DNA of 64,000 nucleotides from Amycolatopsis roodepoortensis (GTDB lineage Bacteria; Actinomycetota; Actinomycetes; Mycobacteriales; Pseudonocardiaceae). The stretch lies in the NCBI RefSeq assembly GCF_014873915.1, contig NZ_JADBEJ010000005.1, forward strand, positions 3,640,073-3,704,072, written 5' to 3'. The translations under genes were made by a program, and so were the position numbers. The notes under the pieces are model-generated. The model was not told the origin of the DNA, made no database searches, and worked only from the letters and a program-made list of their open reading frames with translations. Below, piece after piece: positions 16,854 to 25,524 of this stretch; positions within the stretch are counted from its first letter, which is position 1, and every line of letters begins with the position of its first letter.

Positions 16854-17249
16854 GTGAGTGCCGAGAGACCGGACATGCGGCTGAGCGACGCCGAACGCCA
16901 AGACGCGCTCGAAGCGCTGGAAGAGCACGTCCGCACCGGCAGACTCGACCTCGACGAGTTCGGCTCGCGGTCGGCGAAGGTCAGCGCGGCCAGGATGGTC
17001 AGCGAGCTCGAACCGCTGTTCACGGACCTGCCGTCGCCGCGCCCCAGCGCGCTGCTGCCCCTGCCTCCGATGCCCGGTGTCGCGCAGGCGTCGGCGAAGA
17101 ACGAGGTCCAGCCGTCGAAATGGCTGACGGCCAGTGCCGTGCCGATCGCCGCCGCGGTCGCGATCGCGCTGTTCTTCTTCACCCGTGGGACCTTCCTGGT
17201 GTTCCTGTTGCCGCTGGCGGTCGCGCTGATCATGAGCCGCCGCCGCTGA
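16854..17249 (+). CDS. DUF1707 membrane protein, second copy
   Basis: 131 residues. DUF1707 domain (MRLSDAERQDALEALEEHVR; RLDLDEFGSRSAKVSAARMV), a Pro-rich linker, then two close membrane segments ending at a basic SRRR tail. A TAGACT hexamer 6 nt before the GTG again indicates a leaderless transcript separate from its neighbour. The two adjacent DUF1707 genes probably arose by duplication. Function unknown. Confidence 0.87.
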   Translation: MSAERPDMRLSDAERQDALEALEEHVRTGRLDLDEFGSRSAKVSAARMVSELEPLFTDLPSPRPSALLPLPPMPGVAQASAKNEVQPSKWLTASAVPIAAAVAIALFFFTRGTFLVFLLPLAVALIMSRRR

Positions 17250-17276
17250 TCACCGCCGAGCTTCGGAGGAACCGTC

Positions 17277-17573
17277 ATGGCCGAGGGGACCGTCCTCTGG
17301 TTCAACTCGGAGAAGGGCGTGGGTGCCGTCAGACCGGATGGCTGGACCTCTCCCCCGGTCCCGAGCCGGCGCTGGTGGCGCGGCCGCCGGAACTCGACGG
17401 CACCGCCCGCCGAGGCGGGGGAAATCCCCGTTCACTACGCCGAGATCCAGATGCGGGGCTTCAAGGTGCTCAACGCCGGTCAGCGCGTGTCGTTCGCGAT
17501 CGCGCAGGGCCCGAACGGACCGGTGGCGACCCACGTGACCCCGCTCAGCGGCCCGTGGCCCTACGAATCTTGA
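17277..17573 (+). CDS. Aberrant cold-shock-domain protein
   Basis: 98 residues with CGGAGGA before the ATG. The start (AEGTVLWFNSEKGVGAVRPD) and end (VHYAEIQMRGFKVLNAGQRV, then SFAIAQGPNGPVATHVTPL) match a bacterial cold-shock domain. Two features are odd: the RNP1 motif KGFGFI is changed to KGVGAV, and about 25 extra basic, Trp- and Pro-containing residues (PPVPSRRWWRGRRNST) sit between strands 2 and 3. Nucleic acid binding may be altered or lost. Confidence 0.8.
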   Translation: MAEGTVLWFNSEKGVGAVRPDGWTSPPVPSRRWWRGRRNSTAPPAEAGEIPVHYAEIQMRGFKVLNAGQRVSFAIAQGPNGPVATHVTPLSGPWPYES

Positions 17574-17602
17574 TCTCCGGCCGGGGTGGTTACCCTCGAA
17601 GG

Positions 17603-18133
17603 GTGGAACCGGTGGAGATCAACGCGGGCGAGTACTACCTGCGGCAACTGCGGGCGGACAAGGCCCTCGACGACCGTCCGGCGCTGGTCGCGGCCTTCGC
17701 CGACCCGACGCACCGCAAGTACGTGCTGAACTACCGATTGCGGGACCTCGACGAGGCGACCGAGTACGTCGCGCTGCGCGCCGCCCAGTGGGCGGGTGAC
17801 GAGCGCTGTTCGTGGGCGGTGGCCGAGCCGACGACCGGGGATCTGCTGGGCGAGGTCGGACTTCGGGATCTCGATCTCGACGCCGGGTACGCGGAGGCGT
17901 CGGTCTGGGTGCGCGCGGCGTCGCGGGGCAAGGGGATCGCGAGCACCGCGCTCAACGCGGCCCTGCGCTTCGGTTTCGGCGGGCTCGGCCTGCGCGAGGT
18001 CAGCTACCGCTACGAGGAGACCAACGAGGTGTCCGCCTCGGTCGCCCGCAAATGCGGGTTCACCCTGGTCGGGCCCGAACTCGACCCGGCCCCGACCGGG
18101 GAACGACTCATCCGCTGGCGCCGCACCGCCTGA
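17603..18133 (+). CDS. GNAT-family N-acetyltransferase (RimJ/RimL-like)
   Basis: 176 residues from a GTG, with TACCCT 6 nt upstream (leaderless pattern). The GNAT fold is seen in YLRQLRADKALDD, WAVAEPTTGDLLGEVGL, the acetyl-CoA loop VRAASRGKGIASTALNAALR, and a late NEVSASVARKCGF motif typical of the RimJ/RimL branch that acetylates protein N-termini or small amines. Substrate unknown. A family B palindrome follows the stop. Confidence 0.87.
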   Translation: MEPVEINAGEYYLRQLRADKALDDRPALVAAFADPTHRKYVLNYRLRDLDEATEYVALRAAQWAGDERCSWAVAEPTTGDLLGEVGLRDLDLDAGYAEASVWVRAASRGKGIASTALNAALRFGFGGLGLREVSYRYEETNEVSASVARKCGFTLVGPELDPAPTGERLIRWRRTA

Positions 18134-18136
18134 CCT

Positions 18137-18156
18137 GCGTTTAGCGGGCTAAACGC
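18137..18156. repeat. 20-bp palindrome, family B
   Basis: GCGTTTAGCGGGCTAAACGC, 9-bp arms around GG, placed in the 33-bp gap between the convergent GNAT and aldehyde dehydrogenase genes. Other copies lie at 53053, 53091, 53129, 53344 and 55297, with a partial copy near 39871. It probably works as a bidirectional terminator. Confidence 0.8.
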
Positions 18157-18166
18157 GATCCGCCCG

Positions 18167-19630
18167 TCAGAAGGGGTAGGTGGGCGGCGGGTTCCGGACG
18201 GTCACCCAGCGGGTCTCGGTGAACGCCTCGATGTTCGCCGCCGCGCCGCCGAAGCGGCTTCCGGTGCCCGAAGCGGCGACGCCGCCGAAGGGACTGTTCG
18301 CCTCGTCGCTGACCGTCTGGTCGTTGATGTGCACGATCCCGGTCGGGACGCGGTCGGCGAGCTCCAGTCCTTTGAGGACATCGCGCGTGACGATCCCCAG
18401 CGAGAGCCCGTACTCGCTCGCCGTCGCGAGGCGGACGGCCTCCTCCGCGTCGGAGAACCGCACGACCGGCGCGACCGGGCCGAAGATCTCCTGGGCCACC
18501 GCGGGCGCCGTCGGCGGCACGTCCGCGAGCACCGTCGCGGCGTAGAACAGCCGGTCGTACTCGGCGCCGGCGGCGACCCGCGCCCCCGCCGAGACGCTGG
18601 CCTTGACCAGCTCGTGGATCTTGTCCCGCTGCCCGGCGTCGATGATCGGCCCGAGCGCGACCTCCTCCCGCGCCGGGTCGCCCACCCGCAACGCGGCCGC
18701 CTTCGCCGCCAGCCGCTCGACGAAGTCGTCGTAGAGCCGCTCGTGCACCAGGTGCCGCCCGGTGGTCATGCAGATCTGGCCCTGGTGGAAGAAGGAGCCG
18801 AACGCGGCGACTCCGGCGGCTTCGTCGACGTCCGCGTCGTCGAGCACGATGAGCGCGGAGTTCCCGCCCAGTTCGAGATGGGCCCGCTTCAGGTGCTTCC
18901 CGGCGAGTTCGCCGACCTTGCGCCCGGCTCCGGTCGATCCGGTGAACGAGATGACCCGGACGGCTGGATGCGTCACCAGCGTCTCGCCGACGTCGGCGCC
19001 GCCCGGCAGCATCTGCAGCACTCCCGGCGGCAGGCCGGCTTCCTCGAAGATCCGCGCGAGGACCACGCCGCCGGTGACGGCGGTACGCGGGTCCGGCTTC
19101 AGGATGACCGCGTTCCCCAGCGCGAGCGCCGGGGCGACCGAACGGATGCCGAGGATGATCGGCATGTTGAACGGCGAGATCACCGTGACCACACCGGCCG
19201 GGACGCGGCGCGCCATCGAAAGGCGCGGCTCTTCACTCGGCAGGAGCTCGCCGTACGGCCGTCCGGGCAGGGCGGCCGCTTCGTAGCACTCCTGCTCCGC
19301 GACGTGCAGCGAAAAGCCCGCGACGCCCGGCACGGCGCCGACCTCACGGACGTTCCACCAGCTGATCTCGTCGGCGTGCTCCGACCACAGACGCGCGGCC
19401 TCGCGCAGGACCGCGGCCCGCTGGACGTGCGATGTCGCCGCCCATGCCCGCTGTGCCTCGGCCGCCGTTTCCGCCGCTTTCGCGGCGTCTTCGGCCGAGG
19501 CGATCCCCACGCTTCCCAGCACCGCTCCGGTCGCGGGCTCCGTGACGTCACGGATGCCACCGGTCCCGGGCACCCAGGAGCCTCCGGCGAAGATCCGGTC
19601 CGTCCACGTCGCCGAGTCGAGAAACACCAC
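18167..19630 (-). CDS. Aldehyde dehydrogenase (benzaldehyde dehydrogenase-like)
   Basis: 487 residues from a GTG at 19630. It has all core ALDH features: SPFNMPIILGIRSVAPALAL for NAD(P) binding, SFTGSTGAGRKVGELAGKHL, catalytic glutamate in AHLELGGNSA and catalytic cysteine in HQGQICMTTGR, then EIFGPVAPV and a C-terminal NDQTVSDEANSPFGG. The SDE.NSPFGG form recalls XylC/salicylaldehyde and vanillin dehydrogenases, so an aromatic aldehyde substrate is plausible. No catabolic neighbours are seen. The 216 bp upstream of it, to the glpD end, hold no clear gene. Confidence 0.9.
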   Translation of the reverse strand: MVFLDSATWTDRIFAGGSWVPGTGGIRDVTEPATGAVLGSVGIASAEDAAKAAETAAEAQRAWAATSHVQRAAVLREAARLWSEHADEISWWNVREVGAVPGVAGFSLHVAEQECYEAAALPGRPYGELLPSEEPRLSMARRVPAGVVTVISPFNMPIILGIRSVAPALALGNAVILKPDPRTAVTGGVVLARIFEEAGLPPGVLQMLPGGADVGETLVTHPAVRVISFTGSTGAGRKVGELAGKHLKRAHLELGGNSALIVLDDADVDEAAGVAAFGSFFHQGQICMTTGRHLVHERLYDDFVERLAAKAAALRVGDPAREEVALGPIIDAGQRDKIHELVKASVSAGARVAAGAEYDRLFYAATVLADVPPTAPAVAQEIFGPVAPVVRFSDAEEAVRLATASEYGLSLGIVTRDVLKGLELADRVPTGIVHINDQTVSDEANSPFGGVAASGTGSRFGGAAANIEAFTETRWVTVRNPPPTYPF

Positions 19631-19846
19631 AAGGCCGCCTTCCGTCTCTGTACCTGATCAAGGAGCCCGCGGCCGCGATCGACGTCGGCAGGGCGCTGAT
19701 CGAACTTCTCCCGTTCGCGGACAAGGGCCCTGCCACCGCGATAGCGGGGCCTTCGGCCGCGCGGGCTGGGACGGCCGACGCTATGCCAGATTCACCGGAT
19801 CAGGCAACGATCTCCGCGCGCAGGGCACACCATGCGGCACGGACGG

Positions 19847-21586
19847 TCAACTCACCGGCTCGATGATCCCGGAGCGTGCTTCCGGCGCGGCCGAACGCAA
19901 CGCGTCGGCGGCCTCGTCGCTCGGCTGCGACTGGGACTCCCGTTCCGCGTCGACCCGTGCCTTGTACACCTCGACTTCGCGGTTCTCCTCGTCCTTCGAC
20001 CAGCCGAGCACCTCGCCCACCAGCGCGGCGACCTGCGCGGCGCAGTCGACGCCGCGGTGCGCGTACTCGATCGAGATCCGCGTCCGCCGCGCGAGCACGT
20101 CTTCCAGGTGAAGCGCGCCCTCGTGGCTGGCCGCGTAGACGACCTCGACACCGAGGTAGTCCGGAGCGTGCTCCAGCGGCTTCAGCAACTCCGGACGTCC
20201 TTCGCCGAGCGCGAGGACCTCGTGCACCATCGAGCCGTACCGGTCGAGCAGATGGCGCACGCGGTACGGGTGCAGCCCGTGCTCGCTGGCCAGGTGGTCA
20301 GCCTGATTGACCAGCGCGTGGTAGCCGTCGGCGCCCAGCAGCGGCACCTTGTCCGTGATGGACGACTGCGGCCTGCCGGGGAGATCGACGGCCGCGGCGT
20401 CGACGGCGTCGGCCGCCATCACCCGGTACGTCGTGTACTTGCCGCCCGCGATCGCGACCAGTCCCGGCGCGACCCGCGCGACCGCGTGCTCACGCGAAAG
20501 TTTTGACGTCTCTTCGCTTTCCCCCGCGAGCAAAGGCCGTAGCCCCGCGTAGACGCCTTCGATGTCGTCGTGCGTCAGCGGGGTCGCGAGCACGGTGTTG
20601 ACGTGTTCGAGGAGGTAGTCGATGTCGTGCTTCGTCGCGGCGGGATGCGCGAGATCGAGGTTCCAGTCGGTGTCGGTGGTCCCGACGATCCAGTGGTTGC
20701 GCCACGGGATGACGAACAGCACGGACTTCTCGGTGCGCAGGATCATGCCCGATTCCGAGACGATCCGGTCGCGCGGGACGACGATGTGCACGCCCTTGCT
20801 CGCCCGCACGCGGAACCGGCCGCGGCCACCCGAAAGGCGCTGCAGCTCGTCGGTCCACACGCCGGTGCAGTTGACCACCGCGGAGGCGTGGATCTCGGTC
20901 TCGCGGCCGTCCTCGACGTCGCGCACGCGGACCCCGGAAATACGGTCCGCCTCACGGAGGAAACCGACCACCTGGGTGGAGGTGCGCACCACGGCGCCGT
21001 AGTGCGCGGCGGTGCGGGCGACGGTCATCGTGTGGCGCGCGTCGTCGGCTTGCGCGTCGTAGTAACGGATCCCGCCGATCAACGCGGACCGCTTCAGCGC
21101 CGGGACCATCCGCAGCGCGCCCGCGCGGCTCAGGTGTTTCTGGCCGGGCACCGACCGCGCCCCGCCCATCGTGTCGTACATCAGCAGGCCGGCCGCGGTG
21201 TACGGGCGCTCCCAGACCCGGTGGGTCAGCGGGTACAGGAAGCTGACCGGTTTCACCAGATGCGGGGCGATCGTCGTCAGCATCAGCTCGCGTTCCCGCA
21301 GAGCCTCCCGCACCAGGCCGAATTCCAGCTGTTCGAGGTAACGGAGCCCGCCGTGGAAGAGCTTGCTGGATCGGCTCGACGTGCCCGAGGCGAGGTCGCG
21401 CGCTTCGACGAGGGCGACCCGCAGGCCGCGTGTCGCGGCGTCGAGCGCCGTGCCCGCCCCGACCACTCCGCCGCCGATGACGACGAGGTCGAACTTGTCC
21501 TCACCCAGCCGCTGCCAAGACTCTTCCCGCTTGAGCGGTCCCAGCCGGGCGGGGCTGTTTTCGGCTTCGCGCTGAGAGCTTGCCAC
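19847..21586 (-). CDS. glpD: Glycerol-3-phosphate dehydrogenase, FAD-dependent
   Basis: 579 residues from the GTG at 21586, with AAGGAGG upstream. An N-terminal FAD dinucleotide fold (DLVVIGGGVVGAGTALDAAT) leads into GTSSRSSKLFHGGLRYLE, VRASKGVHIVVPRDR and FVIPWRNHWIVGTTDTDW, all characteristic of GlpD. The C-terminal cap domain (AGGKYTTYRVMAADAVD onward) is complete. It oxidises glycerol 3-phosphate to dihydroxyacetone phosphate, passing electrons to quinone at the membrane. It is divergent from glpF-glpK, which supply its substrate. The 234-bp gap must hold both promoters. Confidence 0.95.
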   Translation of the reverse strand: MASSQREAENSPARLGPLKREESWQRLGEDKFDLVVIGGGVVGAGTALDAATRGLRVALVEARDLASGTSSRSSKLFHGGLRYLEQLEFGLVREALRERELMLTTIAPHLVKPVSFLYPLTHRVWERPYTAAGLLMYDTMGGARSVPGQKHLSRAGALRMVPALKRSALIGGIRYYDAQADDARHTMTVARTAAHYGAVVRTSTQVVGFLREADRISGVRVRDVEDGRETEIHASAVVNCTGVWTDELQRLSGGRGRFRVRASKGVHIVVPRDRIVSESGMILRTEKSVLFVIPWRNHWIVGTTDTDWNLDLAHPAATKHDIDYLLEHVNTVLATPLTHDDIEGVYAGLRPLLAGESEETSKLSREHAVARVAPGLVAIAGGKYTTYRVMAADAVDAAAVDLPGRPQSSITDKVPLLGADGYHALVNQADHLASEHGLHPYRVRHLLDRYGSMVHEVLALGEGRPELLKPLEHAPDYLGVEVVYAASHEGALHLEDVLARRTRISIEYAHRGVDCAAQVAALVGEVLGWSKDEENREVEVYKARVDAERESQSQPSDEAADALRSAAPEARSGIIEPVS

Positions 21587-21820
21587 GTGACATTCCTCCT
21601 TGTGCCGCTGTGGCTCCAGCATCGCACGATCGGCCGCGACCGGTCCGTTATGCGGGTGACACGTGTGGCGTAACCCTCGTCGATCTTGGAAGGATTGGTT
21701 CGCGCGATGCCTGGAAGGAACAAATACGCGACGGTAACGTGCCACGGACGTGGGTCGGCAAGGGCGCCGTAGCACACCGTGTTCGACCCTGCGCGGAATG
21801 TCCAAAGTGGAGGTCAAGCG

Positions 21821-22576
21821 GTGAGTGCAGGAGCCATATTCGTCTGGGAGCTGCTGGGAACGGCGGTCCTGATCCTGTTGGGTAACGGCGTGGTCGCCAA
21901 CCACGTGTTGCGCAAGAACAACGGCCACAACGGCGGCGTCGTGATGATCACCCTCGGGTGGGCGTTCGCGGTCTTCGCCGGTGCCAGCATCGCCGCGCCG
22001 AGCGGCGCGCACCTGAACCCCGCGGTGACACTGGGCCTCGCCATCGCGGACAAGACGAAGTGGGCGGACGTCCCGATCTACTTCGCCGGGCAGATGGTCG
22101 GCGCCATCCTCGGCGCCGTGCTCTGCTGGGCCGCCTACAAACTGCAGTTCGACGACCACCCGCAGCGCGACGAAACGCTCGGCATCTTCTCGACCGCGCC
22201 CCAGATCCCGAACAAGGCGTGGAACCTCGTCACCGAGATCATCGGCACCTTCGTGCTGGTCGCGTGGATCCTGCTCAGCCCGGTCTACGCCAACGCCACC
22301 GGTGAGGGCGGGACGCCCCAGTTCGGCAACTCCGCGCTCGGCTACGCGGGTGTCGCGTTCGTCGTCCTGGTCATCGGCCAGTCCCTCGGTGGCCCGACCG
22401 GTTACGCCATCAACCCGGCCCGCGACCTCGGCCCGCGCATCGCGTACGCGTTCCTGCTGCCCATCAAGAACAAGGCCAACCCGAACTGGGGTTACTCCTG
22501 GATCCCGGTCGCCGGCCCGCTGGTCGGCGGTGCCCTGGCCGCCCTGCTGTTCCTCGCCGTCCACAACCTGACCTGA
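21821..22576 (+). CDS. glpF: Glycerol uptake facilitator (aquaglyceroporin)
   Basis: 251 residues from the GTG at 21821, with GGAGG at good spacing. Six membrane helices and both pore motifs are present, HLNPAVT in the first half and NPARDLGPR in the second. The aspartate after the second NPAR is the glycerol-channel signature. It admits glycerol by diffusion for GlpK to trap. First gene of glpFK, 14 nt before glpK. Confidence 0.95.
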   Translation: MSAGAIFVWELLGTAVLILLGNGVVANHVLRKNNGHNGGVVMITLGWAFAVFAGASIAAPSGAHLNPAVTLGLAIADKTKWADVPIYFAGQMVGAILGAVLCWAAYKLQFDDHPQRDETLGIFSTAPQIPNKAWNLVTEIIGTFVLVAWILLSPVYANATGEGGTPQFGNSALGYAGVAFVVLVIGQSLGGPTGYAINPARDLGPRIAYAFLLPIKNKANPNWGYSWIPVAGPLVGGALAALLFLAVHNLT

Positions 22577-22590
22577 GACTGGAGTTTTCG

Positions 22591-24102
22591 ATGACTTCGT
22601 ACGTAGCCGCGATCGACCAGGGCACCACGTCGACCCGCTGCATGATCTTCGACCACTCCGGCCGGGTGGTCGCCGTCGACCAGCGGGAACACGAGCAGAT
22701 CTTCCCGAAGGCCGGCTGGGTCGAGCACAACGCCGAGGAGATCTGGGAGAACACGCGGGCCGTCGCCGCGGGCGCGCTCGCCAAGGGCGACCTGGTCGCG
22801 AGCGACATCGTCGCGGTCGGCATCACCAACCAGCGCGAGACCACGCTGGTCTGGGACCGCACCACCGGCAAGCCGGTGTACAACGCGATCGTCTGGCAGG
22901 ACACCCGCACCGACAAGATCGTCGCCGACCTCGGCGCGCTCGGCGGCGGGCAGGAGCGTTACCGCGCGAAGGTCGGCCTGCCGCTGGCGACCTACTTCTC
23001 CGGCCCGAAGATCAAGTGGATCCTCGACAACGTCGACGGTGCCCGCGCGAAGGCCGAAGCCGGTGACCTGATCTTCGGCAACATGGACACCTGGGTGCTG
23101 TGGAACATGACCGGCGGGGTCGACGGCGGCGTGCACGTCACCGACCCGACCAACGCGTCGCGGACCATGCTGATGGACCTCGACACGCTGACCTGGGACA
23201 GCGAGATCGCCGAGGAGATGACGATCCCGCTGTCGATGCTCCCGGAGATCCGGTCGTCCTCGGAGACCTACGGCAAGGTCCGGGAGAAGGGCGCGCTGGC
23301 GGGCGTCCCGATCTCGGGCATCCTCGGCGACCAGCAGGCGGCGACCTTCGGGCAGGCGTGCCTGTCGCCCGGTGAAGCCAAGAACACCTACGGCACCGGC
23401 AACTTCATGCTGCTCAACACCGGCACCGAGAAGGTCATGTCGGACAACGGGCTGCTCACCACGGTCTGCTACAAGATCGGCTCGAACGACACGGTGTACG
23501 CGCTCGAAGGCTCGATCGCGGTCACCGGTTCGCTCGTGCAGTGGCTGCGGGACAACCTCGGCCTGATCGGTTCGGCCGCCGAGGTCGAGCAGCACGCCCG
23601 CACTGTCGAGGACAACGGCGGCGCGTACTTCGTGCCGGCGTTCTCGGGTCTTTTCGCGCCGTACTGGCGTTCCGACGCCCGCGGCGCGATCGTCGGCCTC
23701 ACCCGGTTCGTCAACAAGGGGCACATCTCGCGGGCGGTCCTCGAGGCGACGGCGTTCCAGTCGCGCGAGGTGATCGACGCGATGAACGCCGACTCCGGTG
23801 TCCCGCTGAAGTCGCTGAAGGTCGACGGCGGGATGGTCGTCAACGAGCTGCTCATGCAGTTCCAGGCCGACATCCTCGGCGTGCCCGTGATCCGGCCGGT
23901 GGTCAACGAGACCACCGCGCTCGGCGCCGCCTACGCGGCAGGCCTCGCGGTCGGGTTCTGGGAGAGCGAGGACGACATCCGCAACAACTGGGCGCAGGAC
24001 AAGCAGTGGGACCCGTCGATGGACGAGGCCCGCCGCGAGTCCGAGTACCGGAACTGGAAGAAGGCGGTCACGAAGACCTTCGACTGGGTCGACGAAGACT
24101 GA
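22591..24102 (+). CDS. glpK: Glycerol kinase
   Basis: 503 residues, standard length. FGGY kinase motifs are clear: AAIDQGTTSTRCMIFDHSGR, NQRETTLVWDRTTGKPVYNA, GILGDQQAATFGQACLSPGE, TYGTGNFMLLNTG and KVDGGMVVNELLMQFQADIL. It phosphorylates glycerol with ATP. It follows glpF in an operon and is ended by a family A palindrome. Confidence 0.97.
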   Translation: MTSYVAAIDQGTTSTRCMIFDHSGRVVAVDQREHEQIFPKAGWVEHNAEEIWENTRAVAAGALAKGDLVASDIVAVGITNQRETTLVWDRTTGKPVYNAIVWQDTRTDKIVADLGALGGGQERYRAKVGLPLATYFSGPKIKWILDNVDGARAKAEAGDLIFGNMDTWVLWNMTGGVDGGVHVTDPTNASRTMLMDLDTLTWDSEIAEEMTIPLSMLPEIRSSSETYGKVREKGALAGVPISGILGDQQAATFGQACLSPGEAKNTYGTGNFMLLNTGTEKVMSDNGLLTTVCYKIGSNDTVYALEGSIAVTGSLVQWLRDNLGLIGSAAEVEQHARTVEDNGGAYFVPAFSGLFAPYWRSDARGAIVGLTRFVNKGHISRAVLEATAFQSREVIDAMNADSGVPLKSLKVDGGMVVNELLMQFQADILGVPVIRPVVNETTALGAAYAAGLAVGFWESEDDIRNNWAQDKQWDPSMDEARRESEYRNWKKAVTKTFDWVDED

Positions 24103-24112
24103 CCTGCGTTTC

Positions 24113-24167
24113 GCGCGTGAAGGCCCCCTTCCCTCGGCTGAGCCGAGGGAAGGGGGCCTTCACGCGC
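24113..24167. repeat. 55-bp palindrome, family A copy 2
   Basis: Same 26-bp arms and TGA centre as the copy at 12945. It sits between convergent glpK and the secreted protein gene, 10 nt after the glpK stop. Confidence 0.9.
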
Positions 24168-24184
24168 TTGGCGCATTCAGAGGA

Positions 24185-24754
24185 CTAAATACCGCCGCCG
24201 GTTTGCGGAGCACCGGCGGGCTTGACCTTCACCTGGGGCGGTTTGCCCGGCGTGCCGCACGGCTTCGTCAACGCGGCCGGGACGACTCCGGCCGAGCTCG
24301 ACGACGGCGGTTCGCTGCTCGACGGTGGTCGGCTGCTCGACGGAGGCTTGCTGCTCGACGGCGGTGTGGTGGGTGTGGTCGTCTTCGGCGGCGGGCAGAC
24401 GATCTCGAACTCGGTGGTCGCCGTCCCGCTGGAGCCGGGCTGGTCCGGCCAGCCCTCACAACGGAAACTCGCCTTGAACTTGCCGATCTTCGCCGCGGCT
24501 TTCCCGTACCCGGCGCGGCTTCCCGCACCCGGGCGTCCGCCGAGCGTGACCGGGCCGGTCAGGCCCGCCGATGTCACGGCGGTGAACATGCCGAAGCAAA
24601 AGGCGCTGAATTGCAGCTCCTCCCCCGGCAGGACCTTCGCCGGGTGGACCGACAGTGCCGGCGTCGACGGCGTGGCCGACGCCTGAGGAGCGAGGAACAC
24701 TCCCGCCGTCATCGCGAGCAGACCGGCGCTCGCGACGATTCCCTTCATTCCCAT
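24185..24754 (-). CDS. Secreted Pro/Ser-rich protein ending in a TGGG tail, possible sortase substrate
   Basis: 189 residues. A signal peptide (MKGIVASAGLLAMTAGVFLA, cut near ASA-TP) precedes a domain of about 85 residues with a few cysteines (FSAFCFGMF; SFRCEGWPD), then a repetitive wall-spanning-like stretch of PPSSSK/R/E units, and a tail ending PAGAPQTGGGI. There is no C-terminal membrane helix or basic tail, so it is not a classical LPXTG protein. The APQTG sequence still resembles a sorting motif, and a class F sortase gene is immediately upstream in the same direction. Confidence 0.8.
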   Translation of the reverse strand: MGMKGIVASAGLLAMTAGVFLAPQASATPSTPALSVHPAKVLPGEELQFSAFCFGMFTAVTSAGLTGPVTLGGRPGAGSRAGYGKAAAKIGKFKASFRCEGWPDQPGSSGTATTEFEIVCPPPKTTTPTTPPSSSKPPSSSRPPSSSEPPSSSSAGVVPAALTKPCGTPGKPPQVKVKPAGAPQTGGGI

Positions 24755-24766
24755 GATCTTTCTCCC

Positions 24767-24788
24767 TCGATGCGAGCCCTCGCATCGA
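24767..24788. promoter_or_regulatory. Hairpin in the leader of the Pro/Ser-rich protein gene
   Basis: TCGATGCG (24767-24774) and CGCATCGA (24781-24788), perfect 8-bp arms, loop AGCCCT, between the sortase stop and the next start. It may attenuate or process the operon transcript. Confidence 0.45.
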
Positions 24789-24819
24789 GAACACCTTCGG
24801 GAAAGGGAATCGGTTGCCT

Positions 24820-25449
24820 TCAGCGCGCGAGCAACCGGGCGAAAACGATGATGTTGTCGAGATAGTTACGCGACGCCTTGTCGAAGACCCCGCCGCAGGT
24901 GATGAGCCGCAGTTCCGGTTCGGTGGTGTCGCCGTAGACGGCGTCGGTGGGGAACTTGTCCTTCGCCACCCGCTCGACCTTCGTCACCGCGAACTCGGCC
25001 GTGGTTCCGTCCTTGCGAGTGACCGAAACCTTGTCTCCGGGCGCCATTTCCTTCAACCGGAAGAAGATCCCTTTCTGCTGGTTCCCGTCCACGTGTCCGA
25101 GGATCACCGACGGCCCGACCTCCCCCGGAGTCGGGCCGTGCACGTACCAGCCCGCCTGCAACGGCTGGGTGATCGGCGGTACCTCGATGGTGTTGTCCGC
25201 GTTGAGCCCGAGGGGGATCAAGCTGGATTTCGCCTCGATCTTCGGCACGTCGATCGACACCGGATCGGCCTTCGGCATCCCGGCGGAGGCTTCTGGCTCG
25301 GCGCTCGGCTCCACCGCGGTCCGCTCCGCGCTCGCCGGCGGTGCGGCCGTCTCCCTCGGACCGGACAGGACGGTCGCCAGCGTCGCCAGGACGGCCACCA
25401 GGACGGCGGCGAGCACCAGCGGTGCCCGCCGCCACCATTTCGCTCTCAT
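24820..25449 (-). CDS. Class F sortase
   Basis: 209 residues from the ATG at 25449, with GGAGGTGGAC upstream. An N-terminal membrane anchor (residues 9-28) and a Pro/Glu/Ala-rich linker lead to the sortase barrel. The catalytic triad is visible as H119 in ILGHVDG, C185 in RLITCGG and R194 in KASRNYLDN. Class F enzymes are common in actinobacteria. They are thought to be housekeeping-like transpeptidases or hydrolases with poorly known substrates. It lies between two exported-protein genes on the same strand. Confidence 0.92.
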   Translation of the reverse strand: MRAKWWRRAPLVLAAVLVAVLATLATVLSGPRETAAPPASAERTAVEPSAEPEASAGMPKADPVSIDVPKIEAKSSLIPLGLNADNTIEVPPITQPLQAGWYVHGPTPGEVGPSVILGHVDGNQQKGIFFRLKEMAPGDKVSVTRKDGTTAEFAVTKVERVAKDKFPTDAVYGDTTEPELRLITCGGVFDKASRNYLDNIIVFARLLAR

Positions 25450-25524
25450 GTCCACCTCCCGCGGCACGCCACTCCTGACAAACGCCGCACCCGGCCGGAC
25501 GGTTGCCCCGGCCGGGTCACGAAG

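Noticed and set aside
19631..19846. A plus-strand frame reading LYLIKEPAAAIDVGRALIEL in the gap upstream of the aldehyde dehydrogenase
   Set aside because: It looks protein-like for about 35 codons but has no supported start and recalls no family. It may be a gene remnant, but the evidence is too weak to list.
21587..21820. GlpR-type operator between glpD and glpF
   Set aside because: A weak dyad (GTTATGC and GCGTAAC, 21647-21674) is present, but no known operator consensus fits and no glpR gene is in the window.
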